This document shows, piece by piece, positions 15,641 through 24,916 of a stretch of 64,000 nucleotides of DNA. The stretch's first letter is position 1; every line of letters begins with the position of its first letter. Origin of the DNA: JAMLIA01 sp039810005 (GTDB taxonomy: Bacteria > Chloroflexota > Chloroflexia > Thermomicrobiales > CFX8); NCBI GenBank assembly GCA_039810005.1, contig JBDHWD010000002.1:1-64000 (forward strand), read 5' to 3'. Below the pieces are notes generated by a model, which saw nothing but the letters and a program-made list of their open reading frames with translations, searched no databases and was not told the origin of the DNA. The translations under genes and the position numbers were made by a program.

Positions 15641-17412
15641 TTCACTGTCACGCTCTTGGCCAGGTTGCGCGGCTTGTCAGGGTCCAGCCCTCGGCGCAGC
15701 GCGAGCTGGTAGCCCAGCATCTGCGCGGGCGGTGCCATGACGAGCGGCGAAGCGTCGCCGACGTCTGTCATGGGAAGGTGGATGTCGAACACTTCATCGT
15801 TCTCCGGTGAGATGCCGATGATCAATCCACCGCGAGCCTTCAGCTCCATCGCGCCGGAGATGATGTCGGTTCGCGTCTCATCCAATGGCGAGTACACAAT
15901 GCAGGGGGTGCCGTCTTCGATTAGCGCGATGACCCCGTGCTTCAGCTCGCCGCCGGCAAATCCTTCGGCGTGCAGGTACGAGACTTCTTTGATCTTCAGG
16001 GCTGCTTCGAGCGCTGTCGGGTAGGAGAGGCCGCGTCCGATAACGAACATGTGAGCCCGATCGTTGATGCGGTCGGCAACCTCGATCACGCGATCGACAT
16101 AGCTCGGAGTCAAGGCTGCCTGTACGCCATCAACCGCCCGCCAGAGCAGATCGCGACCGACGTGCTCTGAGCCATTCAGTACATGGGCGGTCAGCAGAAG
16201 CGTCGCCACCTTCGCCGTGTAGGCCTTTGTCGAAAGGACGCACTGCTCGGGGCCGGCGTCGAGATGGACGGTGAAGTCGGCAATGCGGTCGAGCGTCGAA
16301 CCCTTGACGTTGACGAGGGCGACGATCTTCGCGCCGCGCTCGCGGGCAGCAAGCACTGGCTCGATCACATCGACCGTTTCACCGGACTGCGACAACGCCA
16401 CGACGAGCGAGCGATCGGTGAGGAAATGCTCCTGGTACTCAAACTCGCTGCCGACAACGAAATTGACATGGCGATGTGCGATTCGCGAGAAGAGGTAGCT
16501 GCCGGTTAGCGCCGCATACGATGCTGTTCCGCAACCAACGAGGAACGTTCCGTAGGAGTCGCGGATCATGCCAGCCAGCTGATGGATGTCGGCAATCTTG
16601 TCTCGCGCGATGTGCTCGATCACGCCGGGCTGCTCGTTCATCTCCTTGAGCATGAAGTGTGGGTAGCCACCCAGGTCTGCCGAGCCTTCGTCGAACGGAA
16701 TATCGGTCCAGTCGAGCGGGATTGGGCTACTGTCGCGCACGTCGACCGAGACGATTCCGCTATGTGAGAGCTGGACGAGCTGATAGTCCTCCAGATACGA
16801 GACCGTGTCGGCATGTCCGGCCAGCGCAAGCGTGTCAGATGCGATAAAGGAACCTCGACCATTACGGCCCACGACGAGCGGCGACACGTGCTTTACAGCA
16901 GTCAGCGTGCGCGACCAGCGGTCGAGGATGATAATCGCGTTGAGTCCGCGCAGCTGCATGAACGCTCCCGCGACCGCGGCCCGGACCGCCTCAGGCGATT
17001 CGGAATCGCCGAGCGCCTTACTGACAAGATGGGCGACGACCTCAGTGTCTGTGTCGCTAACGAAGTGGTAGCCATCCTCGACGAGAGTGGCGCGCAGCGA
17101 CCGGAAGTTCTCGATGATGCCGTTATGGATGACCGCGATTCGGCCGGTTGAGTCTCGAATTGGGTGAGCGTTGGCGTAATTCACACCGCCGTGCGTTGCC
17201 CAACGCGTATGGCCGAAACCGATATCAGACGCCGGAAGATCCAGCATTGATGTGCCGATCTTGCCGACACTCTTTTCAATCTCGATATGGCCGTTGACGC
17301 CGACTGCGACACCCCACGAGTCGTAGCCTCGATACTCCAGGCGCTTCAATGCCTGGAGCACCATGTCACCCGTGTCTGCCTCAGCGCCAACGTAACCGAA
17401 AATTCCGCACAT
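15637..17412 (-). CDS. glmS: Glutamine--fructose-6-phosphate aminotransferase (isomerising)
   Basis: A 591-residue enzyme that makes glucosamine-6-phosphate, the first committed step to UDP-GlcNAc and peptidoglycan. The N-terminal glutaminase domain begins with catalytic Cys2 (MCGIFGYVG) and contains GHTRWATHGG. Two SIS isomerase domains follow (GCGTASYAALTGSYLF; FVIGRGLSYPTALEAALKIKE). It ends NLAKSVTVK, matching the conserved C-terminus. It heads the minus-strand operon glmS-tatD-rdgB-Mur-like-PHP. An upstream glmS ribozyme suggests feedback control by its product. Confidence 0.97.
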   Translation of the reverse strand: MCGIFGYVGAEADTGDMVLQALKRLEYRGYDSWGVAVGVNGHIEIEKSVGKIGTSMLDLPASDIGFGHTRWATHGGVNYANAHPIRDSTGRIAVIHNGIIENFRSLRATLVEDGYHFVSDTDTEVVAHLVSKALGDSESPEAVRAAVAGAFMQLRGLNAIIILDRWSRTLTAVKHVSPLVVGRNGRGSFIASDTLALAGHADTVSYLEDYQLVQLSHSGIVSVDVRDSSPIPLDWTDIPFDEGSADLGGYPHFMLKEMNEQPGVIEHIARDKIADIHQLAGMIRDSYGTFLVGCGTASYAALTGSYLFSRIAHRHVNFVVGSEFEYQEHFLTDRSLVVALSQSGETVDVIEPVLAARERGAKIVALVNVKGSTLDRIADFTVHLDAGPEQCVLSTKAYTAKVATLLLTAHVLNGSEHVGRDLLWRAVDGVQAALTPSYVDRVIEVADRINDRAHMFVIGRGLSYPTALEAALKIKEVSYLHAEGFAGGELKHGVIALIEDGTPCIVYSPLDETRTDIISGAMELKARGGLIIGISPENDEVFDIHLPMTDVGDASPLVMAPPAQMLGYQLALRRGLDPDKPRNLAKSVTVK

Positions 17413-17434
17413 GCGCGCATCCCTTCGACCCGTC

Positions 17435-17581
17435 CGCTCCTGCGGGTGGGTTCGATCTTCAAGATGATAATGTCATTGGAAGCGCGACGGGAAAGCGAGA
17501 ACTCTATGCGGTTCTCCATCTGCACGCGGGCGTTGCTTGTTCGGCAAATCACTCTGCCGGTTTCCAACGCTCCTGCGGGTG
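17435..17581. repeat. 14-bp direct repeat in the glmS leader
   Basis: CGCTCCTGCGGGTG occurs at 17435-17448 and 17568-17581. On the glmS strand one copy lies within the ribozyme core and the other about 25 nt before the start codon. The match could let the two alternate in pairing, or be chance. Confidence 0.4.
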
Positions 17582-17665
17582 TGCAACCCGGAAGGCCATC
17601 CGCCGAATGGTTCGATGAGGCCTTCTCCTCGTCACCTCACGCCTCCACGTGAGGCCAGGCGCTAC
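17540..17665 (-). ncRNA. glmS self-cleaving ribozyme (glucosamine-6-phosphate-responsive)
   Basis: On the minus strand, the conserved 5' element AGCGCC starts at 17663, with the cleavage site expected just before it. Then come a 7-bp hairpin CCTCACG/CGTGAGG, TGACGAGG (17634-17627), TCATCGA (17618-17612), TCGGCGGATG (17606-17597) pairing onward through GGCCTTCC with upstream AAGGCC, the hairpin GGGTTGCACACCC, the core end AGCGTTGGAAAC, and a P4-like hairpin CGGCA/TGCCG (17559-17542). These elements occur in the same order in known glmS ribozymes of Bacillus and Thermoanaerobacter. It lies ~130 nt before glmS and ~33 nt after the predicted transcription start. Confidence 0.88.
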
Positions 17666-17703
17666 GACATCGAATCGATGATCACGGCGCGCGTTCCGAC
17701 CCC

Positions 17704-17732
17704 ACTATACTCGCCGCCCGAAGGACCGACAA
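17704..17732 (-). promoter_or_regulatory. glmS operon promoter
   Basis: On the minus strand TTGTCG (17732-17727), a 17-nt spacer and TATAGT (17709-17704) give a start near 17697, just upstream of the ribozyme. On the opposite strand the same bases read TATACT, so a second promoter toward purB may overlap. Confidence 0.7.
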
Positions 17733-17764
17733 GACTTCGCGGGACGGAAGCGTCGAACGTACGA

Positions 17765-17929
17765 TATACTCAGATCGCTGGCCGATCGGGTGCCGCGGAG
17801 ATGCATGAACGATCAAACCAGTCAGGAACCGATCCTCTTTTGGCCGGGATGTACATCCACCCCGGTTCTTCCTCACACCTACCAATATGATGTCTTTTTG
17901 ATACGGCAGAGAGGGTACGGCACGCGCGC
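17765..17929 (+). other. purB leader: -10 box and structured 5' region
   Basis: TATACT (17765-17770) is a likely -10 without a clear -35. The leader holds GATCG/CGATC and a long arm GGAACCG...CGGTTCTTCC enclosing the 12-bp palindrome GGATGTACATCC, then a run of five T residues (17895-17899). It does not match purine, ZTP or T-box consensus sequences that I could recognise. Confidence 0.4.
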
Positions 17930-19255
17930 GTGATCGAACGCTACACGCTGCCCGAAATGGGCGCGATCTGGAGTGATCAACATAAGATCGACCGCTGGCT
18001 AGCGGTTGAAATCGCGGTCTGCGAGGCCTGGGCGCGGCGCGGGGTGATCCCCGAAGACGCAATGCCCGCCATACGCCAGGCGACCTGCGATGTCGAGCGG
18101 ATGAAGGAGATCGAGCGCGAGACTGACCACGACGTCATCGCATTTCTCCGCGCGACCGGCGAGACGGTGGGGGAGGCCGCTCGCTTCATTCATCTCGGGC
18201 TGACGAGCTCCGACGTGATTGATACCGCTCTCGCAATACAGACGGTCGATGCGCTCGACCAGATCCTCATCAGAGTCGATCAGGCGATCGAAGCCGTTGG
18301 TCTCCAGGCGCTTGAGCACCGCTCGACTCTGATGATTGGCCGCACGCACGGCGTCCATGCCGAACCGATCACCTTCGGATTCAAGCTCACCGTCTGGTAC
18401 GACGAATTGCGGCGCAATCGGACGCGGCTGATTGCGGCTCGCGAGGCGATTCGGGTCGGCAAGATCAGTGGCGCAGTTGGCACGCATGCCAACGTCCCGC
18501 CCGATGTCGAAGATGATGTCTGCGCTGAGCTCGGGCTTGCTGTTGCGCCAGTCTCCACCCAGATTATCCAGCGCGACCGTCACGCCGAGGTCATTTCGGC
18601 GTTGGCGCTGCTCGCCTCATCACTGGACAAGTTCGCCGTTGAAATCCGGCATCTCGCGCGAACCGAGGTTCGCGAGCTGGAAGAAGCGTTTGATCCGGGG
18701 AATCAGGGCTCGTCTGCTATGCCGCACAAGCGCAATCCGCACGAAAGCGAGCGCCTCAGCGGACTCGCTCGTCTCGTTCGCGGGTACGCCGTGACGGCGC
18801 TGGAAAACGTCGTTCTCTGGCACGAGCGCGACATCTCGAACTCATCGGCGGAGCGCGTCATCTTCCCGGACGCCTTCATCGTTGTTGACTACATGCTGCA
18901 TCTCTTCACCGAACTTGTTAGCAACTGGGTCGTCTATCCTGAGCGCATGCAGCAGAACCTCGATGCGACGGGCGGTGCGATCTTTTCGCAGCGGGCCATG
19001 CTCGCGCTCGTCGCCGCCGGCCTGGACCGCCAGGTCGCCTACAAGATCATTCAGCGCAATGCCATGCGTGCCTGGGACGAAGGCGGGCATCTGCGCGACT
19101 ATCTCAAGGACGAGCCGGAGGTCGCTTCGCGCCTGACTGCTGAGGAGATCGACGATCTATTCGACTACGGCTATCACCTGCAGCACATCGACCGCGCTTT
19201 CGAGCGTGTCGGGCTGCTGGAGCCGGCGCAAGCAACGGCAGGAGCGGCGTCGTGA
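17930..19255 (+). CDS. purB: Adenylosuccinate lyase
   Basis: A 441-residue fumarase-superfamily enzyme acting twice in purine synthesis (SAICAR to AICAR, adenylosuccinate to AMP). Catalytic His regions are GRTHGVHAEP (~137-146), and the signature loop GSSAMPHKRNPHESE is at ~260-274. The start is GTG preceded by GAGAGGG ~12 nt upstream; the opening residues IERYTLPEMGAIW match the family N-terminus. It leads the gene string purB-C-S-Q-L-F, all tightly spaced. purC overlaps by 4 bp. Confidence 0.96.
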   Translation: MIERYTLPEMGAIWSDQHKIDRWLAVEIAVCEAWARRGVIPEDAMPAIRQATCDVERMKEIERETDHDVIAFLRATGETVGEAARFIHLGLTSSDVIDTALAIQTVDALDQILIRVDQAIEAVGLQALEHRSTLMIGRTHGVHAEPITFGFKLTVWYDELRRNRTRLIAAREAIRVGKISGAVGTHANVPPDVEDDVCAELGLAVAPVSTQIIQRDRHAEVISALALLASSLDKFAVEIRHLARTEVRELEEAFDPGNQGSSAMPHKRNPHESERLSGLARLVRGYAVTALENVVLWHERDISNSSAERVIFPDAFIVVDYMLHLFTELVSNWVVYPERMQQNLDATGGAIFSQRAMLALVAAGLDRQVAYKIIQRNAMRAWDEGGHLRDYLKDEPEVASRLTAEEIDDLFDYGYHLQHIDRAFERVGLLEPAQATAGAAS

Positions 19256-20148
19256 CGACACCGCTCCGCGAGATATCCATTCCAACATTACGCAAGTTTC
19301 GCAGTGGCAAGGTTCGCGACACGTACGACCTCGGCGACCAGCTCCTGATGGTCGCGTCGGATCGCGTCTCGGCGTTTGACGTCATCCTGCCGGACGCGAT
19401 ACCCGACAAGGGCCGCGTCCTGACGATGCTGTCGTCGTGGTGGTTCCGCCAGACAGATGCGATCGCTCCCAACCACCTGCTTTCCACTGACGTTGATGAT
19501 CTTCCGGAGGCAGTCCAGCCGTATCGTGAGGTGCTGCGCGATCGGTTCATGCTGGTGCGCAAAGCGGAGCGCATTGATATCGAATGCGTCGTACGGGGCT
19601 ATCTGGCCGGTTCCGGCTGGGCCGAGTACCAGCGCTCGCGCACCGTGTGTGGCGAAAAGCTGCCAGATGGACTTGTCGAGAGTTCGGCACTCCCAAATCC
19701 GATCTTCACGCCGGCTGCGAAAGTCGACGATGGCCACGATGAGAACATCACGTTTGGCGAGGTCGAGCGCCGCGTTGGCAAGGACGTTGCCCGCCGGCTG
19801 CGCGATGCCTCGATGGCGCTCTACGCCTTTGCTGAGCGCAAGGCGCGGCAGCAAGGCATTCTCATCGCCGACACGAAGTTCGAGTTCGGCCTGATCGACA
19901 AACAGCTCATCGTCATTGACGAGATGCTGACGCCGGACTCTTCGCGCTTCTGGGATGCGAGTCTGTACGAGCCGGGGCGCTCGCAAGACAGCCTCGATAA
20001 GCAACCGATTCGCGACTGGCTGGAGGCATCAGGCTGGAACAAGACACCACCTGCGCCGCCGCTACCGCCGGGCGTGATCGAGGCAACCACTCGTCGGTAT
20101 CGATCAGCGTATGAACGTCTGACAGGATTGGAGTTTCCGACAGCGTGA
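19252..20148 (+). CDS. purC: SAICAR synthetase
   Basis: A 298-residue phosphoribosylaminoimidazole-succinocarboxamide synthase. The N-terminal glycine-rich ATP-binding strand is SGKVRDTYDLGDQLLMVASD (~18-37), followed by SAFDVILPDAIPDKG, VRGYLAGSGWAEY and the EDSxD-type region LTPDSSRFWD near the C-terminus. This longer, yeast-type layout (PNHLLSTD, LPNPIFTPAAKVDDGHDENI) is common outside enterobacteria. GTG start overlapping the purB stop by 4 bp. purS overlaps its stop by 4 bp. Confidence 0.96.
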   Translation: MTTPLREISIPTLRKFRSGKVRDTYDLGDQLLMVASDRVSAFDVILPDAIPDKGRVLTMLSSWWFRQTDAIAPNHLLSTDVDDLPEAVQPYREVLRDRFMLVRKAERIDIECVVRGYLAGSGWAEYQRSRTVCGEKLPDGLVESSALPNPIFTPAAKVDDGHDENITFGEVERRVGKDVARRLRDASMALYAFAERKARQQGILIADTKFEFGLIDKQLIVIDEMLTPDSSRFWDASLYEPGRSQDSLDKQPIRDWLEASGWNKTPPAPPLPPGVIEATTRRYRSAYERLTGLEFPTA

Positions 20149-20444
20149 GTGTTGTGACGAACACCGGGGAACCGACGCTCAGCCATTCGTACCTCGCTGA
20201 GGTATTCATTTCTCTCAAGCCGGTCGTGAACGACCCGGAAGGGCTGGCCATTCGCGCAGGGCTGCATTCCCTGGGCTATGACGGCGTCGAAAGCGTGCGC
20301 GCAGGCAAGTACCTGCGACTCACGGTAACCGCAGATACAAAGGCCGATGCCGAGGCCGAAGTCGCGCGGATGTGCGACCAGTTGCTGGCAAATCCTGTCA
20401 TGGAAACTTATCGCGTAACAGTGACGGCATTGGCCGACCATTAG
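20145..20444 (+). CDS. purS: FGAM synthase subunit PurS
   Basis: A 99-residue small subunit of the three-part formylglycinamidine synthase, which bridges PurQ and PurL. The core AEVFISLKPVVNDPEGLAIR and DGVESVRAGKYLRL match PurS; the ~18-residue N-terminal extension is longer than usual. GTG start overlaps purC by 4 bp. An in-frame later start near SHSYLAEVF is not obvious. Next to purQ and purL, which confirms the assignment. Confidence 0.92.
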   Translation: MSVVTNTGEPTLSHSYLAEVFISLKPVVNDPEGLAIRAGLHSLGYDGVESVRAGKYLRLTVTADTKADAEAEVARMCDQLLANPVMETYRVTVTALADH

Positions 20445-20454
20445 GGAGAGTGTG

Positions 20455-21159
20455 ATGCGTTTCGGGGTCGTGATTTTCCCTGGCTCGAACGGGGACCACG
20501 ACGCGTTGTCCGCCGTCGAGCTTGGCCTCGGTGATGAGGTCGTGCCGATCTGGCATAAGGAGCGCTCGGTCGATCACGTCGATGCGCTGCTGATTCCTGG
20601 CGGCTTCTCGTATGGCGACTATCTGCGTGCCGGAGCGATTGCGCGTTTTTCGCCGATCATGGATGCAGTGACTGAATTTGCCAACGCTGGCGGGCCGGTG
20701 CTCGGAATCTGCAATGGCTTCCAGATTCTGACCGAAGCGCACTTGCTGCCCGGCGCATTGCTGCGAAACGGCAGCCTGCATTTCGTCTGCACCTGGGTCT
20801 ACGTGCGCGTCGAGTCGGATCGCACGCCCTTTACGGCTGACATCGACCCCGGCTCTGTCCTGCGCCTACCGATCGCGCATGGCCAGGGGCGCTACTTTGT
20901 GACGCCGGAGCAGTATGACGACCTGGTCACGAACGACCAGATCGTCTTCCGCTACTCGGATGCACGCGGAGAAGTCCACGACGACCACAATCCGAACGCC
21001 TCTATCGACCACATCGCCGGCGTCTCAAACGTGCGCGGCAACGTCGTCGGGCTGATGCCGCACCCCGAGCGGGCCTACGATCTGGGCATTGGTGGCGATG
21101 ACGGGCTGCGAGTATTGCGTGCGGCTCGTCAGGCTGTGATTCAGGCGGTGCGAGCGTGA
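20455..21159 (+). CDS. purQ: FGAM synthase glutaminase subunit PurQ
   Basis: A 234-residue class I glutamine amidotransferase supplying ammonia to PurL. Nucleophile Cys lies in VLGICNGFQ (~86) and the His-Glu pair in MPHPERAYD near the C-terminus. The ATG at 20455 follows AGGGAG by 6-7 nt; the GTG one codon earlier is less well placed. The gene is 10 nt after purS and overlaps purL by 4 bp. Confidence 0.96.
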   Translation: MRFGVVIFPGSNGDHDALSAVELGLGDEVVPIWHKERSVDHVDALLIPGGFSYGDYLRAGAIARFSPIMDAVTEFANAGGPVLGICNGFQILTEAHLLPGALLRNGSLHFVCTWVYVRVESDRTPFTADIDPGSVLRLPIAHGQGRYFVTPEQYDDLVTNDQIVFRYSDARGEVHDDHNPNASIDHIAGVSNVRGNVVGLMPHPERAYDLGIGGDDGLRVLRAARQAVIQAVRA

Positions 21160-23378
21160 GCGAACAGGTCACCGATGAGGTTCTGCGCGAAGTCGCGCTG
21201 ACTCGCGCCGAGTACGATCAGGTCGTCGAGCTCCTTGGACGCGCGCCGAGCGATGTAGAGCTCGGCATGTTTGGCGCAATGTGGAGCGAGCATTGCGGCT
21301 ACAAGAACTCGCGTCCGCTTCTGAAGAACTTCCCGACCGAGGGTGAGCGCGTGCTGCAGGGGCCGGGCGAAAACGCCGGAGCCGTCGATATCGGCGAGAA
21401 CCTCGCTGTCGTCTTCAAGATCGAATCGCACAACCACCCGTCTGCAGTCGAGCCATACGAGGGCGCTGCCACCGGTGTCGGCGGCATCGTCCGCGACATC
21501 TTCACGATGGGCGCGCGGCCGATTGCTCTATTGAACTCACTGCGCTTCGGTCCGCTGGATGTGCCACGCAACCAGTACCTGTTCGGCGGTGTCGTTGGTG
21601 GCATCGGCGGCTATGGCAACTGTCTCGGTATTCCGACTGTCGCTGGCGACATCTTTTTCGACGAACGGTACAACGGCAATCCGCTGGTGAATGCGATGGC
21701 CGTCGGCATCGTTGAGCACGACAAGATCATGCGCGCGACAGCGTCGGGCGTTGGCAACCTTGTCGTTCTTGTCGGCGCTGACACAGGCCGCGACGGCATT
21801 CACGGCGCGACGTTCGCATCGGTTGAGAACCCGGAAGAGTCACATCGCGGCGTCGTTCAGGTCGGCAATCCGTTTCTGGAGAAGCTGCTGCTGGAAGCAT
21901 GTCTTGAAGCACTTGAGGTGCCCGGCGTTGTCGCTATGCAGGATCTCGGCGCGGCCGGCCTGACTTCGTCGTCAGTAGAAGTCGCGAGCAAGGGCGGGCT
22001 CGGCATCGAGATCGATGTCCAGAAGGTCAGCCGACGCGAAGAAGGCATGACCGCCTACGAAGTCATGCTCTCCGAGAGTCAGGAGCGCATGCTCATCATC
22101 GTTGAGCCAGATTCGCTGCCGGCGCTGGTCGAGATCTTCGAGCGCTGGGACTTGCACTCCGACGTTATCGGGACGGTGACATCTGACGGCAACGTCCGCA
22201 TCCTTGATGGTGACGAGGTCGTCGCCGACGTTCCTGGCACGTACTACACAGATGAGTGCCCGACCTATGTCCGCGATGGCTTTGAGTCAGCGCGGATCGC
22301 GGCGGCTCGAGCCACTGATGTCTCGCGGTGGGACAACGTGAAGGCTGAGTCGGTCTTCTCGACGCTCAGCACGCTGCTCGCAAGCCCGAACATCTGCTCA
22401 CGCCGCTCGGTCGTCAGCACCTACGATCACACGATTCTGTCCAATACGGTCGTGCCGCCGATGGCTGCCGACGCAGCTATCGTGCGCGTGAAGGGGACGT
22501 CGCTCGGCCTGGCAGTAAAGACCGATTGCAACCCGCGGTACGTCTACCTCGACCCGCATCTGGGTGGCCAGCATGCCGTGGCAGAGGCCGCGCGCAACGT
22601 GTCCTGCACCGGCGCCACGCCGATAGCGCTGACCAACTGCCTGAACTTTGGATCGCCAGAAAAACCGGAGGGCTACTTCCAGCTCCAGCAGGCGATTCTC
22701 GGAATGGCTGAGGTCGCGGGTGCGCTCGGCACGCCGGTCGTAAGTGGCAACGTCAGCCTGTACAACGAGTCGGGCGACGAGGCGATTCTGCCGACACCGA
22801 CGATTGGTATCGTCGGGCTTCTGGAGAATGTCAACCAGCACGTCGGTATGTCCGCCAGCGCTGGCAGTGAACTATGGCTCATTGGCAGCCAGGTGGCTGG
22901 GCTTGGTGCATCAGAGTATCTGGCCGCTGTGCACGGCAAGACTGTCGGTGCACCGCCGCCGCTGGACATCGAGCTGGAAGCAGGCGTGCAGTCACTCACG
23001 CGCAGCCTGATTCAGGATGGCGTTGCTCTGGCCGCGCACGACACGTCCGAAGGTGGGTTGCTGGTTGCCGTTGCCGAGATGCTGTTCGGCCATGGTGTTG
23101 GTGTCTCGCTTGAGCTTTCCGAGATTCTCGCAGCAAACGACGGCAGCCTCGCGCGCGCATTCTTCGGGGAATCAGCGTCGCGGGTGATTGTTGCAATAAG
23201 TCCGGACAATGCCGCGACATTGCAGGAGCGCGCCGGCAAAGCCGGGGTTGCTGCCGTCAGAATCGGCATCACCGGAGGCAGCGATCTGGCGATTGATGGC
23301 GTTGGCACCATTTCCATCAGTGAGCTGAAGTATCAGTGGAGCACCGGATTCGATCGTCAGGCAGCGGATAGCAAATAG
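21156..23378 (+). CDS. purL: FGAM synthase subunit PurL (small type)
   Basis: A 740-residue ATP-dependent synthetase of the PurLQS type. Motifs are WSEHCGYKNSRPLL (~46-59), KIESHNHPSAVEPYEGAATG (~88-107), VRDIFTMGARPIA and the second-half repeat LNCLNFGSPEKPEGYFQ. The length fits the small PurL that needs PurS and PurQ, both encoded just before it. GTG start overlapping purQ by 4 bp. purF follows after 41 nt. Confidence 0.97.
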   Translation: MSEQVTDEVLREVALTRAEYDQVVELLGRAPSDVELGMFGAMWSEHCGYKNSRPLLKNFPTEGERVLQGPGENAGAVDIGENLAVVFKIESHNHPSAVEPYEGAATGVGGIVRDIFTMGARPIALLNSLRFGPLDVPRNQYLFGGVVGGIGGYGNCLGIPTVAGDIFFDERYNGNPLVNAMAVGIVEHDKIMRATASGVGNLVVLVGADTGRDGIHGATFASVENPEESHRGVVQVGNPFLEKLLLEACLEALEVPGVVAMQDLGAAGLTSSSVEVASKGGLGIEIDVQKVSRREEGMTAYEVMLSESQERMLIIVEPDSLPALVEIFERWDLHSDVIGTVTSDGNVRILDGDEVVADVPGTYYTDECPTYVRDGFESARIAAARATDVSRWDNVKAESVFSTLSTLLASPNICSRRSVVSTYDHTILSNTVVPPMAADAAIVRVKGTSLGLAVKTDCNPRYVYLDPHLGGQHAVAEAARNVSCTGATPIALTNCLNFGSPEKPEGYFQLQQAILGMAEVAGALGTPVVSGNVSLYNESGDEAILPTPTIGIVGLLENVNQHVGMSASAGSELWLIGSQVAGLGASEYLAAVHGKTVGAPPPLDIELEAGVQSLTRSLIQDGVALAAHDTSEGGLLVAVAEMLFGHGVGVSLELSEILAANDGSLARAFFGESASRVIVAISPDNAATLQERAGKAGVAAVRIGITGGSDLAIDGVGTISISELKYQWSTGFDRQAADSK

Positions 23379-23419
23379 GCTCGGCATTCGGGAGCGCGAG
23401 ACAGACGGGTAGACGGCAG

Positions 23420-24832
23420 ATGTACCTACATGACGACAAGCCGGCCGAGGAATGCGGGATCTTCGGAGTCTACGCGCCTGGCGCTGATGTCGCCCGCATG
23501 ACCTTTTTCGGTCTCTTCGCCCTCCAGCATCGCGGGCAGGAGAGCGCCGGTATCGCCGTATCCCACGATGGCGAAGTTCGTTTGCGCAAGCGCCTCGGGC
23601 TGGTGGCGAACGCGTTCTCGGAGTCCGACCTGCGCTTCCTGCCCGGACAGATGGCGGTAGGACATACTCGCTACTCGACGACAGGCTCGACGATGCCGGA
23701 GAACGCCGGACCGATGGCCGCCGAAAGCGATCTCGGTACGATCGTCGTCGCCCACAACGGCAACATCGTGAACGCTACTGAGCTTCACAATGCACTCACC
23801 GCCGACGGTGTCCGCTTGCAAACGTCGACCGACTCCGAAGTGATGACGCATCTCATCGCTCGCAGCCCAGGGTCGACGATCCTTGAGAAGCTTTCGGTTG
23901 CGCTTCCACAGTTGGAGGGCGCGTTCAGCCTGGCGATTCTGACACCGACACGCATCGTGGCCGTGCGTGATCCGAACGGTATCCGACCGCTCTGTCTCGG
24001 CCGCCTTGATGATGGCTGGGTCGTAGCGTCGGAGACCTGTGCGCTGGCAACGGTCGGCGCGCGGTTCGAGCGCGAGATCGAGCCGGGCGAGATCGTCAGC
24101 ATCAGCGCCAGTGGCGTCCATTCGACATCGATCGAGCGCCTGAGCCGCAGCAAGCTGTGCGTTTTCGAGCTCATCTACTTCGCGCGACCCGACTCGATGA
24201 TGCGCGGCGAGCGACTGTACCTCGTTCGGCAGCGCATGGGTGCCGAGCTGGCGCGGGAGCAGCCGGTTGATGCCGATGTTGTGGTCGGCATTCCCGACTC
24301 AGCAACGCCGGCTGCCATCGGGTTCGCCCGCGAATCCGGCATTCCATACTCTGAGGGCCTGATTAAGAACCGATACATCGGTCGGACGTTTATCCAGCCT
24401 GACCAGCGCTTGCGCGAGGTCGGTGTGCGGCTGAAGCTGAATGCGCTGCCTGAAGTCGTTGAAGGTAAACGTGTCGTACTCGTCGATGACACGATCGTAC
24501 GCGGCACGACCAGCCGCCCCGTTGTGAACCTGATCCGGGACGCTGGCGCGAAGGAAGTCCACATGCGTGTGCATGCGCCGCCGGTCGTCTGGCCGTGCTT
24601 TCTCGGCGTCGATATGGCCACTCGGGAAGAGCTCATCGCTGCCAACAAGACGATTGACGAGATTCGAGAAGTGATAAACGCGGACTCTCTTGGCTATCTG
24701 TCGCTGGACGGCCTGTTCAAGGCGATTGGGCAGCCGAGCGATCAGTTCTGCTCTGCCTGCCTGACTGGTACCTATCCGGTCGATATTAGCGGCGTCGCCG
24801 GGAAGATGGCCCTTGAGCGTGCGGTCACATAG
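23420..24832 (+). CDS. purF: Amidophosphoribosyltransferase
   Basis: A 470-residue enzyme for the first step of purine synthesis (PRPP plus glutamine to phosphoribosylamine). An 11-residue propeptide (MYLHDDKPAEE) precedes catalytic Cys12 in CGIFGVYAP, as in Bacillus-type enzymes. GHTRYSTTGS and the PRPP loop VVLVDDTIVRGTTSRPV (~351-367) are intact. Cysteines late in the chain (PPVVWPCFLG; QFCSACLTGTYP) are consistent with the 4Fe-4S-containing class. It ends the purine cluster; purM, purN, purD and purH are not in the window. Confidence 0.96.
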   Translation: MYLHDDKPAEECGIFGVYAPGADVARMTFFGLFALQHRGQESAGIAVSHDGEVRLRKRLGLVANAFSESDLRFLPGQMAVGHTRYSTTGSTMPENAGPMAAESDLGTIVVAHNGNIVNATELHNALTADGVRLQTSTDSEVMTHLIARSPGSTILEKLSVALPQLEGAFSLAILTPTRIVAVRDPNGIRPLCLGRLDDGWVVASETCALATVGARFEREIEPGEIVSISASGVHSTSIERLSRSKLCVFELIYFARPDSMMRGERLYLVRQRMGAELAREQPVDADVVVGIPDSATPAAIGFARESGIPYSEGLIKNRYIGRTFIQPDQRLREVGVRLKLNALPEVVEGKRVVLVDDTIVRGTTSRPVVNLIRDAGAKEVHMRVHAPPVVWPCFLGVDMATREELIAANKTIDEIREVINADSLGYLSLDGLFKAIGQPSDQFCSACLTGTYPVDISGVAGKMALERAVT

Positions 24833-24916
24833 GGCGAGAAATCGCGATATGTCAGTCGCGGTAGTGGTACAGTGACGCGGCGTGATTGTTGGTGTCGTGA
24901 GGGTGGAGGGGGCGCA

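Noticed and set aside
17785..17800. GGGTGCCGCGG as a T-box antiterminator element
   Set aside because: The T-box core UGGNACCGCG is not matched, no specifier stem or terminator follows, and purB is not an aminoacyl-tRNA-related gene.
17429..17890. Several open frames in the 517-bp glmS-purB interval
   Set aside because: They have no ribosome-binding sites or recognisable sequence; the interval is explained by the glmS ribozyme, two promoters and the purB leader.
24833..24916. Glycine riboswitch ahead of gcvT
   Set aside because: The 84-nt gap lacks the conserved aptamer segments of the glycine class and is too short for a tandem aptamer.
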